Source: Cherax quadricarinatus
Taxonomy: Eukaryota; Arthropoda; Malacostraca; Decapoda; Parastacidae
Reading direction: 5' to 3'
NCBI RefSeq assembly: GCF_038502225.1
Contig: NC_091369.1
Coordinates: 19,131,731 to 19,195,730 of the forward strand
Length of the DNA stretch: 64,000 bases
Program-made: the position numbers and the translations under genes
Notes under the pieces: model-generated
Seen by the model: the letters and a program-made list of their open reading frames with translations, nothing else
Told to the model about the DNA's origin: nothing
Databases searched by the model: none
Shown: one piece after another, positions 10,035-21,272 of the stretch
Layout of the letters: each line of letters starts with the position of its first letter
Position numbering within the stretch: position 1 is the stretch's first letter

Positions 10035-10078
10035 TCGTTGATAAGCTCATTCCTAGAAAGGAATGAGCTTATCAACGA
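10035..10078. repeat. Perfect 20-bp hairpin inside the RT of AC-LINE copy 1
   Basis: Arms 10035-10054 and 10059-10078 are exact reverse complements around a 4-base loop AGAA. In the other copies this place reads VVEHLERN with no such symmetry; here the left arm has been changed to mirror the right arm (ERNELIND). Confidence 0.85.
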
Positions 10079-11314
10079 CAGCCAGCACGGTTTCAGGGAC
10101 GGGAAATCCTTCATCACAAACCTACTGGAGTTCTATGACAGGGTGATGGCAGTAACACAAGAGAGAGAGAGAGGTGGGTAGATTGCATTTTCTTGAACTG
10201 TAAGAAGGGTTATGACACAGTTCTACACAAGAGATTACTGCAAAAGCTGGAGGACAAGGCAGGGATAACAGGAAAGGCACTACAATGGATCAGGGAATAC
10301 CTGTAAGGAAGACAACAGCTAGTCATGGTACGTGGTGAGGCGTCAGAGTGGGCGCCTGTAACAAGTGGGGTGCCCCAGGGATCAGTCCTAGGACGGGTGC
10401 TGTTACTGGTATTTTGTGAACGACAAGACGGAAGGAATAGACTCTGAAGTCTCCTTGCTTACAGTTGATGTGAAATTGATGAGAAGAATTCAATCAGACG
10501 AGGACCAGGCAGAATTACAAAGGGATCTGGACAGGCTGCAGGCCTGGTCCAGCAAAATGGCTCCTGGAGTTCAACCCCACAGATGGAGTACAGTCTAGGG
10601 GGCCAGAGACTACAAACCTCACTCAAGGAAAAGGACCTTGGGGTGAGTATAACACCAGGCACATCTCCTGAGGCACACATCACCCAAATAACTGCTACAG
10701 CATACAGGTGCATGGCAAACCTAAGAACAACATTCCGACATCTTAATAAGGAGTCATTCAGGACCTTATTCACTGTGTACGTTAGGCCAATATTGGAGTA
10801 TGCAGAGCCAGTTTGGAACCCTCACCTAGCTAAGCATGTAAGGAAACTAGAGAAAGTGCAAAGGTTTGCAACAAGACTAGTCCAGGAGCTAAGGGGTATG
10901 TCCTACAAGCAGAGGTTAAGGGATATCGACCTGATGACACTGGAAGACAGGAGAGATAGGGGGGATATGATAATGACATATACAATGCTGAGAGGAACCG
11001 ACAAGGTGGACAGAGACAGGGTGTTCCAGAGGTGGGACACAGCAACAAGGTGTCACATTTTGAAGTTGAAGACTCAGATGAACCACATTGATGTTAGGAA
11101 ATATTTCTTCAGTCACAGAGTTGTCAGGAAGTGGAATAATTTGGGAAGTGATGTAATGGAGGCAGGATCCATACATGGTTTTAAGGAGAGGTATGATGAA
11201 GCTCATGGAACGGGAAGAGTGACCGAGTAGCGACCAGTGAAGAGGCGGGGCCAGGAGCTGTGACTCGACCCTTACAACCACAACTAGGTGAGTGTACATA
11301 CACACACACACACA

Positions 11315-12263
11315 TGGCACACTCCACCCCAGGGAATCGTCCTCCAGAGGTCTGGTGGATGAACCTGGGAGGGAAGAACATGGGAGGGAAGACTGGGAGT
11401 TAGAGCTCAAAAAAAGAAAGAGTGGGGAAGGAAGCTAGGAGAGCTTGGCAAATAAATGGAGGAGAGGATAACTGAAGAGAGCAGGAAGTGGGGTCTACAA
11501 GTCTTAGCAGCAGAAGCTAAGATACAGTGCTTAGAAGAGGAACAAAAAAAAAACCTGAAACAGATTAAAGAGTCAATTGACAGTACAGACATGACATCAG
11601 GAACTTTTATATTTTAAGTGGACTGTAGGGAGAAAAGGAGCTATGCCGTATGCGAAGGCCCTATCAGACCCACATAGGGTCCAGGAAAACACAATGAGCA
11701 CACTAAGAACAGCTGAAGGGTCTGACGACAGTGAAGGAGCTATGCTATATGCAGAGACTCTGACAGACAATTGCAGTGGCAAGGAACAGCTGAGCAGAAA
11801 AGACAGTCCACAGAGCATAGGGGCTTCAGCAAGGGCAGGGATTGAAGGCAGGAACACTCCAATGGAAGGAACTAAAACACATCAGAGGATGCAAAGGGAG
11901 ACGCAGTGGGAGGATGAAAGGGAGAGGTCAGTTTTTGTCTATGGGCTCCAAGAAGTTGAAGGGGGAACCTCTGATGAAAGAAAACAGGAGGAGAGAAAAG
12001 CAATTGAAGGTATCATGAAAACAATAGGTGAGAGCGACATGACCCAGGTGACAAATTCTCGGAGAACTAGGGGGTTTGCGAGTGGAAGGAAAGGGCCTGT
12101 CAAAATAATATTCAAGGTAGAATCAGCTCGAGCCAGGATCCTGCAGGAGAAAGTACCACTGAGGGACAAACCGGAGTACTGGAGAGTATACCTCGATCAC
12201 GACAGAACACAAGAAAAAAGGACAATACTGAAAGAGAGGGTACAAAGACGAAAGGAGGAATGA
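11315..12263 (+). pseudogene. AC-LINE copy 2 ORF1
   Basis: Begins directly after an AC tract. Its first 300 bases correspond to the coiled-coil region seen open in copy 3, but frameshifted here. From 11643 an open frame of 206 residues covers the middle and C-terminus: a variable acidic region, then ETQWEDERERSVFVYGLQE near 11900-11950, then KIIFKVESARARILQEK near 12103-12150 and DHDRTQEKRTILKERVQRR near 12195-12250. The VFVYGLQE and KV-F segments look like the RNA-binding and C-terminal domains of LINE ORF1 proteins. This family's function is RNA chaperone and particle formation. The reading ends at a TGA after RRKEE. Confidence 0.7.
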
Positions 12264-12551
12264 AAGGAATTGATGAGGATGAGGAGAACCCAGACCCAGG
12301 TGGAAAGGCAAACACATCTTCCAGAAACACCAGCAGAAGAACTCCAACCACGATTTCCCCAATGCATCTGCACACTCTAAACCAAAACCCACACACTGTT
12401 CTCTCTGTCCCACGTCACAAACTCCACTTTTACAGCAGCCCCCTATGGACACGGCCCCCATCTCCCTCATCACAAACCTCACTCACACTGCAACTCTCCA
12501 TAGGCCCCCTCAACGGCTTCCGCTCCCCAATCCCAATATTCTCCTAGGACC

Positions 12552-14385
12552 ACAGTGGTAGAAAAGAAACTGAAGGTCTGGTACACGAATGTGGATGGAA
12601 TAACAAATAAATATGATGAGTGGCATGAAAGAATCAATAAGAAGTCTCCAGACATCATAACGGTCACAGAAAAGAAACTTACTGAGACAATAAGAGACGC
12701 AATCTTTCCACTAAGATATCAGATCGTGAGGAAAGATAGGAGAAGAGAGGGAGGAGGGGTCGCACTGCTCATTAAAAACCGATGGAAATTTGAGGAAATG
12801 GGAGGCATGGACGAGATTGGAGGGACTACATAGCAGGTACACTTCTGTCTGAGGAACATAAGGTAGTCATTGCGGTGAAGTATAATCCACCACAGAACTG
12901 CAGGAGGCCAAGAGAGGAATATGAAGAGAGCAATAGAGCAATGGTCGACACTGGCTGAGGTGGCAAGAACAGCTCACTCGAGCAGAGAAAAGTTACTGGT
13001 TATGGGCGATGTCAACCACAGGAAGATCGATTGGGAAAACTTGGAGCCACATGGGGGTCTCGAAACATGGAGATCCAAGATGATGGATGTGGTACTGGAA
13101 AAGCTCATGCATCAACATGTCAGGGACATCCTGAGCAGTTCAGACATTGAGGACATCACATATGAAAGGCCCCTTGGAGCTAGTGATCATGTGGTTTTGA
13201 ACTTAGATTACATAGTAGAGTTGGAGAGGGTAACAGGAGTTGAATGGGAAAAGTCATACTATGAAAGGGGGGACTACCCAGGTATGAGGAACTTCCTGCA
13301 GGAGGTTCAGTGGGACAGAGGACTAGTAGGAAAATCAGTAAATGAAATGATGGAATATGTAACAACAAAATGCAAGGAGGCAGAGGAAAGGTTTATTCCC
13401 AAGGGCAATAGAAACAAAGCGAGTCCTTGGTTTACCCAAAGGTGTAGAGAGGCAAAAACTAGGTGCATTAGAGAATGGAAGAGGTACAGAAGGCAAATGA
13501 CCCAGGAAAATAAGGAGATTAGTTGAAGAGCCAGAAACGAATATGCACGTGTCCCTGTTTGCAGATAATGTGAAGTTAATGAGGAGAATTAAATCAGATG
13601 AGGAACAGGCAGGACTTCAAAGAGACCTGGACAGACTGGACACCTGGTCCCGTAAATGGCTTCTCGAATTCAACCCTGCCAAATGCGAAGTCATGGAGAT
13701 CAGTGAAGGGCAAAGAAGGCCGCAGACAGAGTATAGGCTAGGTGGCCAACGACTGCAAACCTCACTCAAGGAGAAAGATCTTGGGGTGAGTATAACACCG
13801 AGCTCGTCTCCGGAAGCACACATCAACCAGATAACTGCTGCAGCATGTGGGCGCCTGGCAAGCCTGAGATTAGCGTTTTGATACCTAAGTAGGGAGTCTT
13901 TCAAGACACTGTACACCGTGTAAGTCATGCCCATACTGGAGTATGCAGCACTAGTTTGGAATCTGCACCGGGTAAAGCACATTAAGAAATTAGAGAAAGT
14001 GCAATGGTTTGCGACAAGGTTAGTTCCAGAGCTAAGGGGAATGTCCTAAGAAGAAAGGTTAAGAGAAATTGGCCTGATGACATTGGAGGATAGGAGGGTT
14101 AGGGAAGACATGATAACGACATACAAAATACTGCATGGAATAGACAAGATGGACAGAGACAGGATATTCCAGAGACGGGACACAGAAACAAGGGGTCAAA
14201 TTGGAAGCTGAAGACTCAGATGAGGCAAAGGAATGTTAGGAAGTATTTCTTCAGCCACAGAGTTGTTAAGAAGTGGAATAATCTGGCAAGCGATGTAGTG
14301 GAGACAGGAGCCATACATAGTTTTAAGACGAGGTATGATAAAACTCATGGAGCAGGGAGAGGGAGGACCCAGAAGCGGTCATTGA
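12552..14385 (+). pseudogene. AC-LINE copy 2 ORF2 with a large internal deletion
   Basis: Endonuclease: KLKVWYTNVDGITNK near 12570, TVTEKKL near 12662, GGGVALLIKN near 12753, VMGDVNHRKIDWE near 13000 and GASDHVV near 13177. The catalytic GDFN is changed to GDVN. The linker runs to RARNEYAR near 13545, and there the sequence jumps directly to VSLFADNVKLMRR, so the whole front of the RT is deleted and even the FADD box is FADN. The C-terminal part runs to HGAGRGR near 14365. A frameshift at about 12830 and stops at 13880 and 14050 add to the damage. Confidence 0.8.
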
Positions 14386-14438
14386 ATAAGAGGCAGTGCC
14401 AAGAGCTGAGTATCGTCCCCTGCAACCACAATTAGGTG

Positions 14439-14441
<3 letters not shown>

Positions 14442-14518
<77 letters not shown>
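14442..14518 (+). repeat. (AC)n microsatellite ending AC-LINE copy 2
   Basis: About 77 bp of pure AC following the 3' signature TTAGGTGAGT. The sequence after it (GTGCATGGGGACAG) starts a new, non-coding segment. Confidence 0.95.
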
Positions 14519-14520
<2 letters not shown>

Positions 14521-15470
14521 GCATGGGGACAGTGTAGTGGGTCACAAGCGCCAGGCTCCGAGAATCTTAGTGCTTTTAGGGCGTGTTTTAGCAGCTAGAA
14601 GCAGCCAGTGTTAGTGACAACGTCAGTGAACAACCCTACAAGTGATAACCAGTGTATTAGCAAACATACATAAAGTGAAGGCGAGAGAAAGCCTGAAATT
14701 ATACAACAAAATTTCAAAGCGCCAGTCGTTGAGGCCTAGTTGGCACCTGTTGCCACATTGTTACACATATACAAAGTACAAATCGAGTGACTAAAGAGAA
14801 AAGACCAAATAGAATTAAGAGAGGGTGGCTAACGACAAAATGTGATATAGCACAGAGTGAACAAGCTAGCCAGAAAGGGGATATATATATATATACATAC
14901 ATATACATAAATATATATAAGCAGAGGTGGTGGCAGCAGTAGGCCTGAGGGAGTAGCGCCGCCATAACAGGCTGGGTGTCATCACAAATAAGTAGTGTAC
15001 TTACCCAAAGTGAAGTGTAAATTATAAAAGTAGCAGTATACAAGTGATAAGTGTGGTAAATGAGGACTCAAAAGGGCAACGAGATAAGAATAGCGAAGAA
15101 GCCAGCGGCGGAAGGGCGAGGTGCACGAGTCATCGTACAGCAAGCATCGTACAGCGAGCATCGTACATCAGGCATCTGGATGGACGTCCCCTCTGACCAG
15201 TAACGTACAAATCACCTGTTTTGTGGTTGGCGGGAAGTCTGAGTGATAGAGCCGGCCCAGCGGTCACTGGTAACTCGCTATCTAAACCCTGCTCCAGAGC
15301 GATTATCATACACACAACACCTAGCAGTAGTAGGGAGATAAACTTTGTAGGAGTAAGGATTAAGCAGGAGGATTAAGTCGTGGCTAATGGGACTACAGCC
15401 CTGACAACAGTTTCGAGAGATAATGTTCTAGGACACAAAGACAGTACAATCTGAGAAGCAAGTATTGGGT
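14519..15470 (+). other. Candidate 5' UTR of the AC-LINE family
   Basis: No protein is recognised. It starts directly after an AC tract and leads into the 556-bp tandem units and then ORF1 of copy 3, so by position it is the only candidate full 5' UTR in the array. It contains an AT-rich microsatellite at 14882-14925 and a short triple repeat CATCGTACA at 15133-15170. Being upstream it may carry the element's promoter, but no motif proves this. Confidence 0.45.
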
Positions 15471-17140
15471 ACACATGTAGTAAAAGGTAGTACATAACTA
15501 GGTGAAAGAATGACTTGTTAACACACGCTAGTATTATAATTATTAGAACTACTCTCAGTGTTAATGGTATCTCATTAGTATTACGGATACACAGAAGTGA
15601 ATTGTATTTCTGGGACATATAAACAACTGACGTGCTCACACACACACACACGTGTGCACACACATACACACTCGGGGCCAGGAGCTGGGTCTCGACCCCT
15701 GAAACCACAACTAGGTGAGTACACACAGCTGATCCTTGGAATTTGACCGCCTCCCCCACAGACCTCTTACCTTTCCCCTCCCTCGCGTTTCTCCCTCTCA
15801 ATACCCTCTTTCCCTCCTTTCTCACTCTCTCTCTCTTTCTCTCCCTCTCCCTCTCTTTCTCCCTCTCTCTACCCTTTCTCTCCCCCTCACATTTCTCTCT
15901 CTCCCCCTTGGTCTTATCCCTCACCCCCATACTCTCTCCTCTCTCTCCCTCTTTCTACCCTTTCTCTCTCCTCTCTCTCCCTCTTTCTACCCTTTCTCTC
16001 TCTCCCCCACACCCTCTCCCTCCTCTACACATGTAGTAAAAGGTAGTACATAACTGGGTGAAAGAATGACTTGTTAACACACGCTAGTATTATAATTATT
16101 AGAACTACTCTCAGTGTTAATGGTATCTCATTAGTATTACGGATACACAGAAGTGAATTGTATTTCTGGGACATATAAACAACTGACGTGCTCACACACA
16201 CACACACGCGCGCACACACATACACACTCGGGGCCAGGAGCTGGGTCTCGACCCCTGAAACCACAACTAGGTGAGTACACACAGCTGATCCTTGGAATTT
16301 GACCGCCTCCCCCACAAACCTCTTACCTTTCCCCTCCCTCGCGTCTCTCCCTCTCAATACCCTCTTTCCCTCCTTTCTCCCTCTCTCTCTCTTTCTCTCC
16401 CTCTCCCTCTCTTTCTCCCTCTCTCTACCCTTTCTCTCCCCCTCACATTTCTCTCTCTCCCCCTTGGTCTTATCCCTCACCCCCATACTCTCTCCTCTCT
16501 CTCCCTCTTTCTACCCTTTCTCTCTCCTCTCTCTCCCTCTTTCTACCCTTTCTCTCTCTCCCCCACACCCTCTCCCTCCTCTACACATGTAATAAAAGGT
16601 AGTACATAACTGGGTGAAAGAATGACTTGTTAACACACGCTAGTATTATAATTATTAGAACTACTCTCAGTGTTAATGGTATCTCATTAGTATTACGGAT
16701 ACACAGAAGTGAATTGTATTTCTGGGACATATAAACAACTGACGTGCTCACACACACACACACGTGCGCACACACATACACACTCGGGGCCAGAAGCTGG
16801 GTCTCGACCCCTGAAACCACAACTAGGTGAGTACACACAGCTGCTCCTTGGAATTTGACTGCCTCCCCCACAGACCTCTTACCTTTTCCCTCCCTCGCGT
16901 TTCTCTCTCTCATAGCCTTCTTCCCTCCTTTCTCCCTCTCTCTCTCTTTCTCTCCCTCTCCCTCTCCCTCTCTTTCTCCCTCTCTCTACCCTTTCTCTCC
17001 CCGCTCACATTTCTCTCCCTCCCCCTTGGTCTTATCACTCACCCCCATACTCTCTCCTCTCTCTCCCTCTTTCTACCCTTTCTCTCTCCTCTCTCTCCCT
17101 CTTTCTACCCTCTCTCTCTCTCCCCCACACCCTCTCCCTC
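15471..17140 (+). repeat. Three tandem 556-bp units with an internal copy of the LINE 3' signature
   Basis: Units start at 15471, 16027 and 16583 (each ACACATGT), giving a period of exactly 556 bp, with the last unit ending near 17139. Each contains a mini (CA)n run, the AC-LINE 3' signature (GGGGCCAG-AGCTGGGTCTC, then ACCACAACTAGGTGAGTACA), and a long C/T tract of CTCTCTCCC. Units 1 and 2 are almost identical by eye; unit 3 differs more. Proteins read here on either strand are low-complexity by-products of the pyrimidine tract. Confidence 0.9.
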
Positions 17141-17158
17141 CTCTAGCCTTCTGTCTGT

Positions 17159-17161
<3 letters not shown>

Positions 17162-17228
<67 letters not shown>
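17162..17228 (+). repeat. 67-base poly(A) run immediately before an ORF1 start codon
   Basis: 67 consecutive A, the last serving as the A of the ATG at 17228-17230. It follows the last 556-bp unit after CTGTCTGTGGT. It could be a decayed retroposon tail or a slippage-expanded run. Confidence 0.9.
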
Positions 17229-17231
<3 letters not shown>

Positions 17232-18267
17232 GTGGCCTTAGAGGACGGAAACCCAGAGATCTGGTGGACGAACCAGGGAGGAAAGACTGGGAGCTAGAGC
17301 TCCAAAAAAGGGAGGAAGAGTGGGGAAGGAAGATAGTAGAGCGTGGTAAGAAAATGGAGGAGCGGATAGCTGAAGAGTGCAGGAAGTGGGAAGTACAGGT
17401 CTTAGCAGCAGAAGCTAGGATACAGTGCTTAGAAGAGAAACTGCAAAGCCTGAAACAGATTAGAGAGACAAATGACAATTCAGGTGTGACATCAGGAAAT
17501 TCAAAGTCAGGCGCAGACAAGGGGATGGTAAGCAACACCGGAGACATGCCGTACATGAAGGCCCTATCAGACCCACGTGGGGCCAGGGAAAAGACGACGA
17601 GCACACTAAGATCAAACGACAGGTCCGAAGACAATGAAGGTATGCTATATGCAGAGATTCTAACAGCCAACTGCAGTAGCAAGGGACAGCTGGTCAGGAA
17701 AGACAGTCCACTGAGAATAGAAGTTTCAGATATGACAGGGACTGAAGGCAAGAACATGTCAATGGAAGGAAATAAAATGCCTCAGAGGACGCAGATGGAG
17801 ACTCAGTGGGAGGAGGAAAGGGCGAGGTCAGTTTTTGTGTACGGGCTCCAAGAAGCCAAGGGGGCCAACTTTGAAGAAATAAAACAGGAGGAGAAAAAAT
17901 GATTGAAGGCATCATGAAAACAATAGGGGAGGGCAATATGACCCAGGTGACAAATTTTCAGAGAATTGGGTGGTTTGCGAGTGGAAGGATACGGCCTGTC
18001 AGAGTAACTTTCAAGGAAGAATCAGTTCGAACCAGGATTCTGCAAGAGAAAGCAAGACTGAGGGACAAAGAGGGGTACCAGAGAGTATACCTCGACCGCG
18101 ACAGAACACAAGAAGAAAGGACTACACTGAAAGAGAGGGTACAGAGATGCAAGGAGGAACGAGAAGCAATGAAAATGAGCAGGACCCAGACACAGGAGGA
18201 AGGGCAAACACACCCCACAGAATCTCCCACCAAAAGACTCCACCCACGACATTCCCAACGCAACTGA
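17228..18267 (+). pseudogene. AC-LINE copy 3 ORF1 (best-preserved ORF1 of the family)
   Basis: Two frames. Residues 1-225 (17228-17902): a charged coiled coil (LQKREEEWGRKIVERGKK, continuing to about residue 85), a Ser/Asp-rich variable region, then SVFVYGLQEAKG near 17830. The frame breaks at an A-run near 17893-17900, where sister copies read RKAIEG. The second frame (17899-18267) gives MIEGIMKTIGEGNMTQVTN, VRVTFKEESVRTRILQEK and DRDRTQEERTTLKERVQR. The layout coiled coil, RRM-like fold, C-terminal basic domain is that of LINE ORF1 RNA-binding proteins. One frameshift is the only clear lesion in ORF1. The ATG directly follows the poly(A) run. Confidence 0.75.
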
Positions 18268-19357
18268 GCAACCTATACTACAACCCACTCACTGTTCCCT
18301 CTGCCAAACTATAAAAGGGGGGACTACACAGGTATGAGAAACTTCCTGCAGGAGGTTCAGTGGGACAGAGAAATGGTAGGAAAATCAGTAAACGAGATGA
18401 TGGAATATGTGGCAACAAAGTGCAAGGATGCAGAGGAAAGTTTTGTTCCCAAGGGAAACGGAAATAATAGGAAGACCAAAACGAGTCCTTGGTTTACCCG
18501 AAGGTGTAGGGAGGCAAAAACTAAGTGCAACAGAGAATGGAAAAGGTACAGGAGGCATAGGACCCAGGAAAACAAGGAGATTAGTAGAAGAGCCAGAAAC
18601 GAGTATGCACAGATAAGGAGGGAGGCCCAGCGACAGTATGAAAACGACATAGCATCGAAAGTCAAATCTGACCCGAAACTGCTGTATAGCCACATTAGGA
18701 GGAAGACAACAGTCAAGGACCAGGTGATAAGGCTGAGGAAGGAAGGTGGAGAACTCACAAGAAACGATCAAGAGGTATGTGAGGAGCTCAACACTAGATT
18801 TAAGGAAGTATTTACAGTAGAGACAGGAAGGACTCGGGGGGACAGACCAGATGGGGACACCAGCAAGGAATACACCAACAAGTGTTGGACGACATACATA
18901 CAGATGAGGAGGAGGTGAAGAAACTGCTAAGGGACATCGATACCTCAAAGGCAATGGGACCAGACAACATCTCCCCGTGGGTCCTTAGAGAGGGAGCAGA
19001 TATGTTGTGCGTGCCACTTACCACAATCTTCAACACATCCCTGGAAACTGGGCAACTACCTGAGGTATGGAAGACGGCAAATGTAGTTCCCATTTTTAAA
19101 AAAGGAGACAGAAAAGAGGCACTAAACTATAGACCTGTGTCATTGACGTGTATAGTATGCAAAATTATGGAGAAGATTATCAGGAGGAGAGTGGTGGAGC
19201 ACCTGGAACGGAACAGGAGTATAAATGCCAACCAGCACGGATTCACGGAAGGCAAATCCTGTGTCACAAACCTTCTGGAGTTTTATGATAAAATAACAGA
19301 AGTAAGACAAGAGAGATGACTCAAGAAATCGTAATGACACGATTGCAAATAAACCAT

Positions 19358-19436
19358 ACCCCCGGCCGGGATTGAACCCGCGGTCATAGAGTCTCAAAAC
19401 TCCAGCCCGTCGCGTTAGCCACTAGACCAGCTAGCC
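19358..19436 (-). pseudogene. tRNA-like segment 1 (inverted)
   Basis: Reverse complement of the segments at 19699 and 19971. It has an A-box-like TGGTCTAGTGGCTAA and a B box GGTTCAATCCC with matching T-stem. I could not fold a fully paired cloverleaf, so it is called tRNA-derived, not a tRNA gene. Confidence 0.65.
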
Positions 19437-19698
19437 ACAATAAGATTCATCCAACTAGGTATATTTCTACACCATAGGAAAGTTAGCACAGGCACCTCTG
19501 TGACCACAAATGCAAGTTTTTACAGACGAATCTCCAGCTAGCGTGGCCGTGACGAACTCTAGCTCAGGTCCCTTCACTGCCGTCAACATGACGCTAGCTG
19601 GAGATTCGTCTGTAAAAACTTGCATTTGTGGTCACAGAGGTGCCTGTGCTAACTTTCCTATGGTGTAGAAATATACCTAGTTGGATGAATCTTATTGT

Positions 19699-19777
19699 GG
19701 CTAGCTGGTCTAGTGGCTAACGCGACGGGCTGGAGTTTTGAGACTCTATGACCGCGGGTTCAATCCCGGCCGGGGGT
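19699..19777 (+). pseudogene. tRNA-like segment 2 (direct)
   Basis: A box TGGTCTAGTGGCTAA, an anticodon-arm-like GGAGT/ACTCT hairpin with a 6-base loop (one short of the normal 7), and B box GGTTCAATCCC. The short loop and a mismatched T-stem argue against a working tRNA. The internal boxes could still drive polymerase III transcription. Confidence 0.65.
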
Positions 19778-19970
19778 ATGGTTTATTTGCAATCGTGTCA
19801 TTACGATTTCTTGAGTCATGTTGACGGCAGTGAAGGGACTTGAGCTAGAGTTCGTCACGGCCACGCTAGCTGGAGATTCGTCTGTAAAAACTTGCATTTG
19901 TGGTCACAGAGGTGCCTGTGCTAACTTTCCTATGGTGTAGAAATATACCTAGTTGGATGAATCTTATTGT

Positions 19971-20049
19971 GGCTAGCTGGTCTAGTGGCTAACGCGACGG
20001 GCTGGAGTTTTGAGACTCTATGACCGCGGGTTCAATCCCGGCCGGGGGT
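19971..20049 (+). pseudogene. tRNA-like segment 3 (direct)
   Basis: Copy of segment 2, 272 bp downstream, identical by eye. It ends just before the right end of the composite insertion. Confidence 0.65.
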
Positions 20050-21272
20050 ATGGTTTAAGACAAGAGAGAGAGGGGTGGGTTGATTGCATCTTCTTGGACT
20101 GCAAGAAGGCCTTTGACACAGTTCCTCACAAGAGATTAGTGCAGAAGCTAGAGCATCAGGCGCATATAACAGGAAGGGCACTGCAATGGATCAGAGAATA
20201 CCTGACAGGGAGGCAACAACGAGTCATGGTACGTAATGATGTATCACAGTGGGCACCTGTGACGAGCGGGGTCCCACAGGGGTCGGTCCTAGGACCAGTG
20301 CTATTTTTGGTATATGTGAACGACATGACGGAAGGGTTAGACTTAGAAGTGTCCCTGTTTGCAGATGATGTGAAGTTAATGAGGAGAATTAAATCTGATG
20401 AGGACCAGGCAGGACTTCAAAGAGACCTGGACAGACTGGACACCTGGTCCAGCAAATGGCTTCTCGAATTTAATCCAGCCAAATGCAAAGTCATGAAGAT
20501 GGGGGAGGGGCACAGAAGACCACAGACAGAGTATAGGCTAGGTGGCCAAAGACTGCAAACCTCACTCAAGGAGAAAGATCTTGGGGTGAGTATAACACCG
20601 AGCATGTCTCCGGAAGCACACATCAATCAGATAACTGCTGCAGCATATGGGCGCCTGGCAAACCTGAGAACAGCATTCCGATACCTTAGTAAGGAATCAT
20701 TCAAGACACTGTACACCGTGTATGTCAGGCCCATACTGGAGTATGCAGCACCTGTTTGGAACCCGCACTTGATAAAGCACGTCAGGAAACTAGAGAAAGT
20801 ACAAAGGTTTGCGACAAGGTTAGTTCCAGAGCTAAGGGGAATGTCCTATGAAGAAAGATTAAGGGAAATCGGCCTGACCTCACTGGAGGACAGGAGGGTC
20901 AGGGGAGACATGATAACGACATATAAAATACTGCGTGGAATAGACAAGGTGGACAAAGACAGGATGTTCCAGGGAGGGGACACAGAAACAAGAGGCCACA
21001 ATTGGAAGTTGAAGACACAAATGAGTCAGAGAGATAGTAGGAAGTATTTCTTCAGTCATAGAGTTGTAAGGCAGTGGAATAGCCTAGAAAATGACGTAGT
21101 GGAGGCAGGAACCATACACAGTTTTAAGACGAGGTTTGATAAAGCTCATGGAGCGGGGAGAGAGAGGGCCTAGTAGCAACCGGTGAAGAGGCGGGGCCAG
21201 GAGCTAGGACTCGACCCCTGCAACCACAAATAGGTGAGTACAAATAGGTGAGTACACACACACACACACACA

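Larger units (their letters stand above)
9035..11314 (+). pseudogene. AC-LINE copy 1: linker, reverse transcriptase and C-terminus
   Basis: Starts after the AC tract in the endonuclease-RT linker (REAKTKCATEWKKYRR), is split by a SINE at 9176-9476, and resumes at NDIAAKAKSDPKLLYSHIRR. RT landmarks: DTSKAMVPDNISPW near 9755, QHGFRDGKS near 10085, WIREYL near 10290, and GVPQGSVLG near 10370. The FADD box has decayed to LTVDVKLMRR near 10455-10490, losing the catalytic aspartate pair. The C-terminal half from 10583 to 11230 is open for 215 residues (EEDLGV-type block KEKDLGVSITPG, then KYFFSHRVVRKWNNL). Its frame shifts throughout the RT make it dead. Confidence 0.8.
19317..20056 (+). mobile_element. 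Composite tRNA-like insertion: one inverted and two direct 272-bp units, 13-bp TSD
   Basis: Flanked by a perfect 13-bp duplication AAGACAAGAGAGA (19304-19316 and 20057-20069) inside the RT gene. Inside, 19317-19544 and 19591-19818 are inverted arms of 228 bp around a 46-base loop. The direct unit starting at 19591 restarts at 19863 (period 272 bp) and stops at GGTATGGTTT. Each unit carries one tRNA-like segment, so there are three. The TSD shows it arrived as one retroposition event, and the inverted 5' part followed by a direct 3' part is what twin priming produces from a tandem transcript. Confidence 0.85.
18315..21173 (+). pseudogene. AC-LINE copy 3 ORF2: linker and reverse transcriptase, endonuclease deleted
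   Basis: ORF2 here lacks the endonuclease: after the ORF1 tail, 18315 joins straight to the post-endonuclease region (GDYTGMRNFLQEVQWDR). Then come the linker (REAKTKCNREWKRYRR), DTSKAMGPDNISPW near 18935, NYRPVSLTC near 19130, QHGFTEGKSCVTNLLEFYD near 19230, LDCKKAFDTVPHKR near 20095, GVPQGSVLGP near 20270, the catalytic FADDVKLMRR near 20360, FNPAKCKVMKMG near 20470, KEKDLGVSITP near 20570, and the C-terminal KYFFSHRVVRQWNSL near 21040. A frameshift lies near 18890 and a 740-bp insertion at 19317-20056 splits the RT. With the 13-bp duplication that insertion is 753 bp, so the downstream frame is unchanged. The RT core motifs are intact. Confidence 0.85.

Noticed and set aside
15373..17297. 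Arg/Glu-rich and Leu/Ser/Pro-rich open frames
   Set aside because: Low-complexity reading of the CTCTCTCCC tract in the 556-bp monomers and of the poly(A) run. They repeat identically in each unit.
19699..20049. Functional tRNA genes
   Set aside because: A and B boxes are present, but the anticodon loop is one base short and the T-stem is mismatched, and the segments lie within a retroposed composite.
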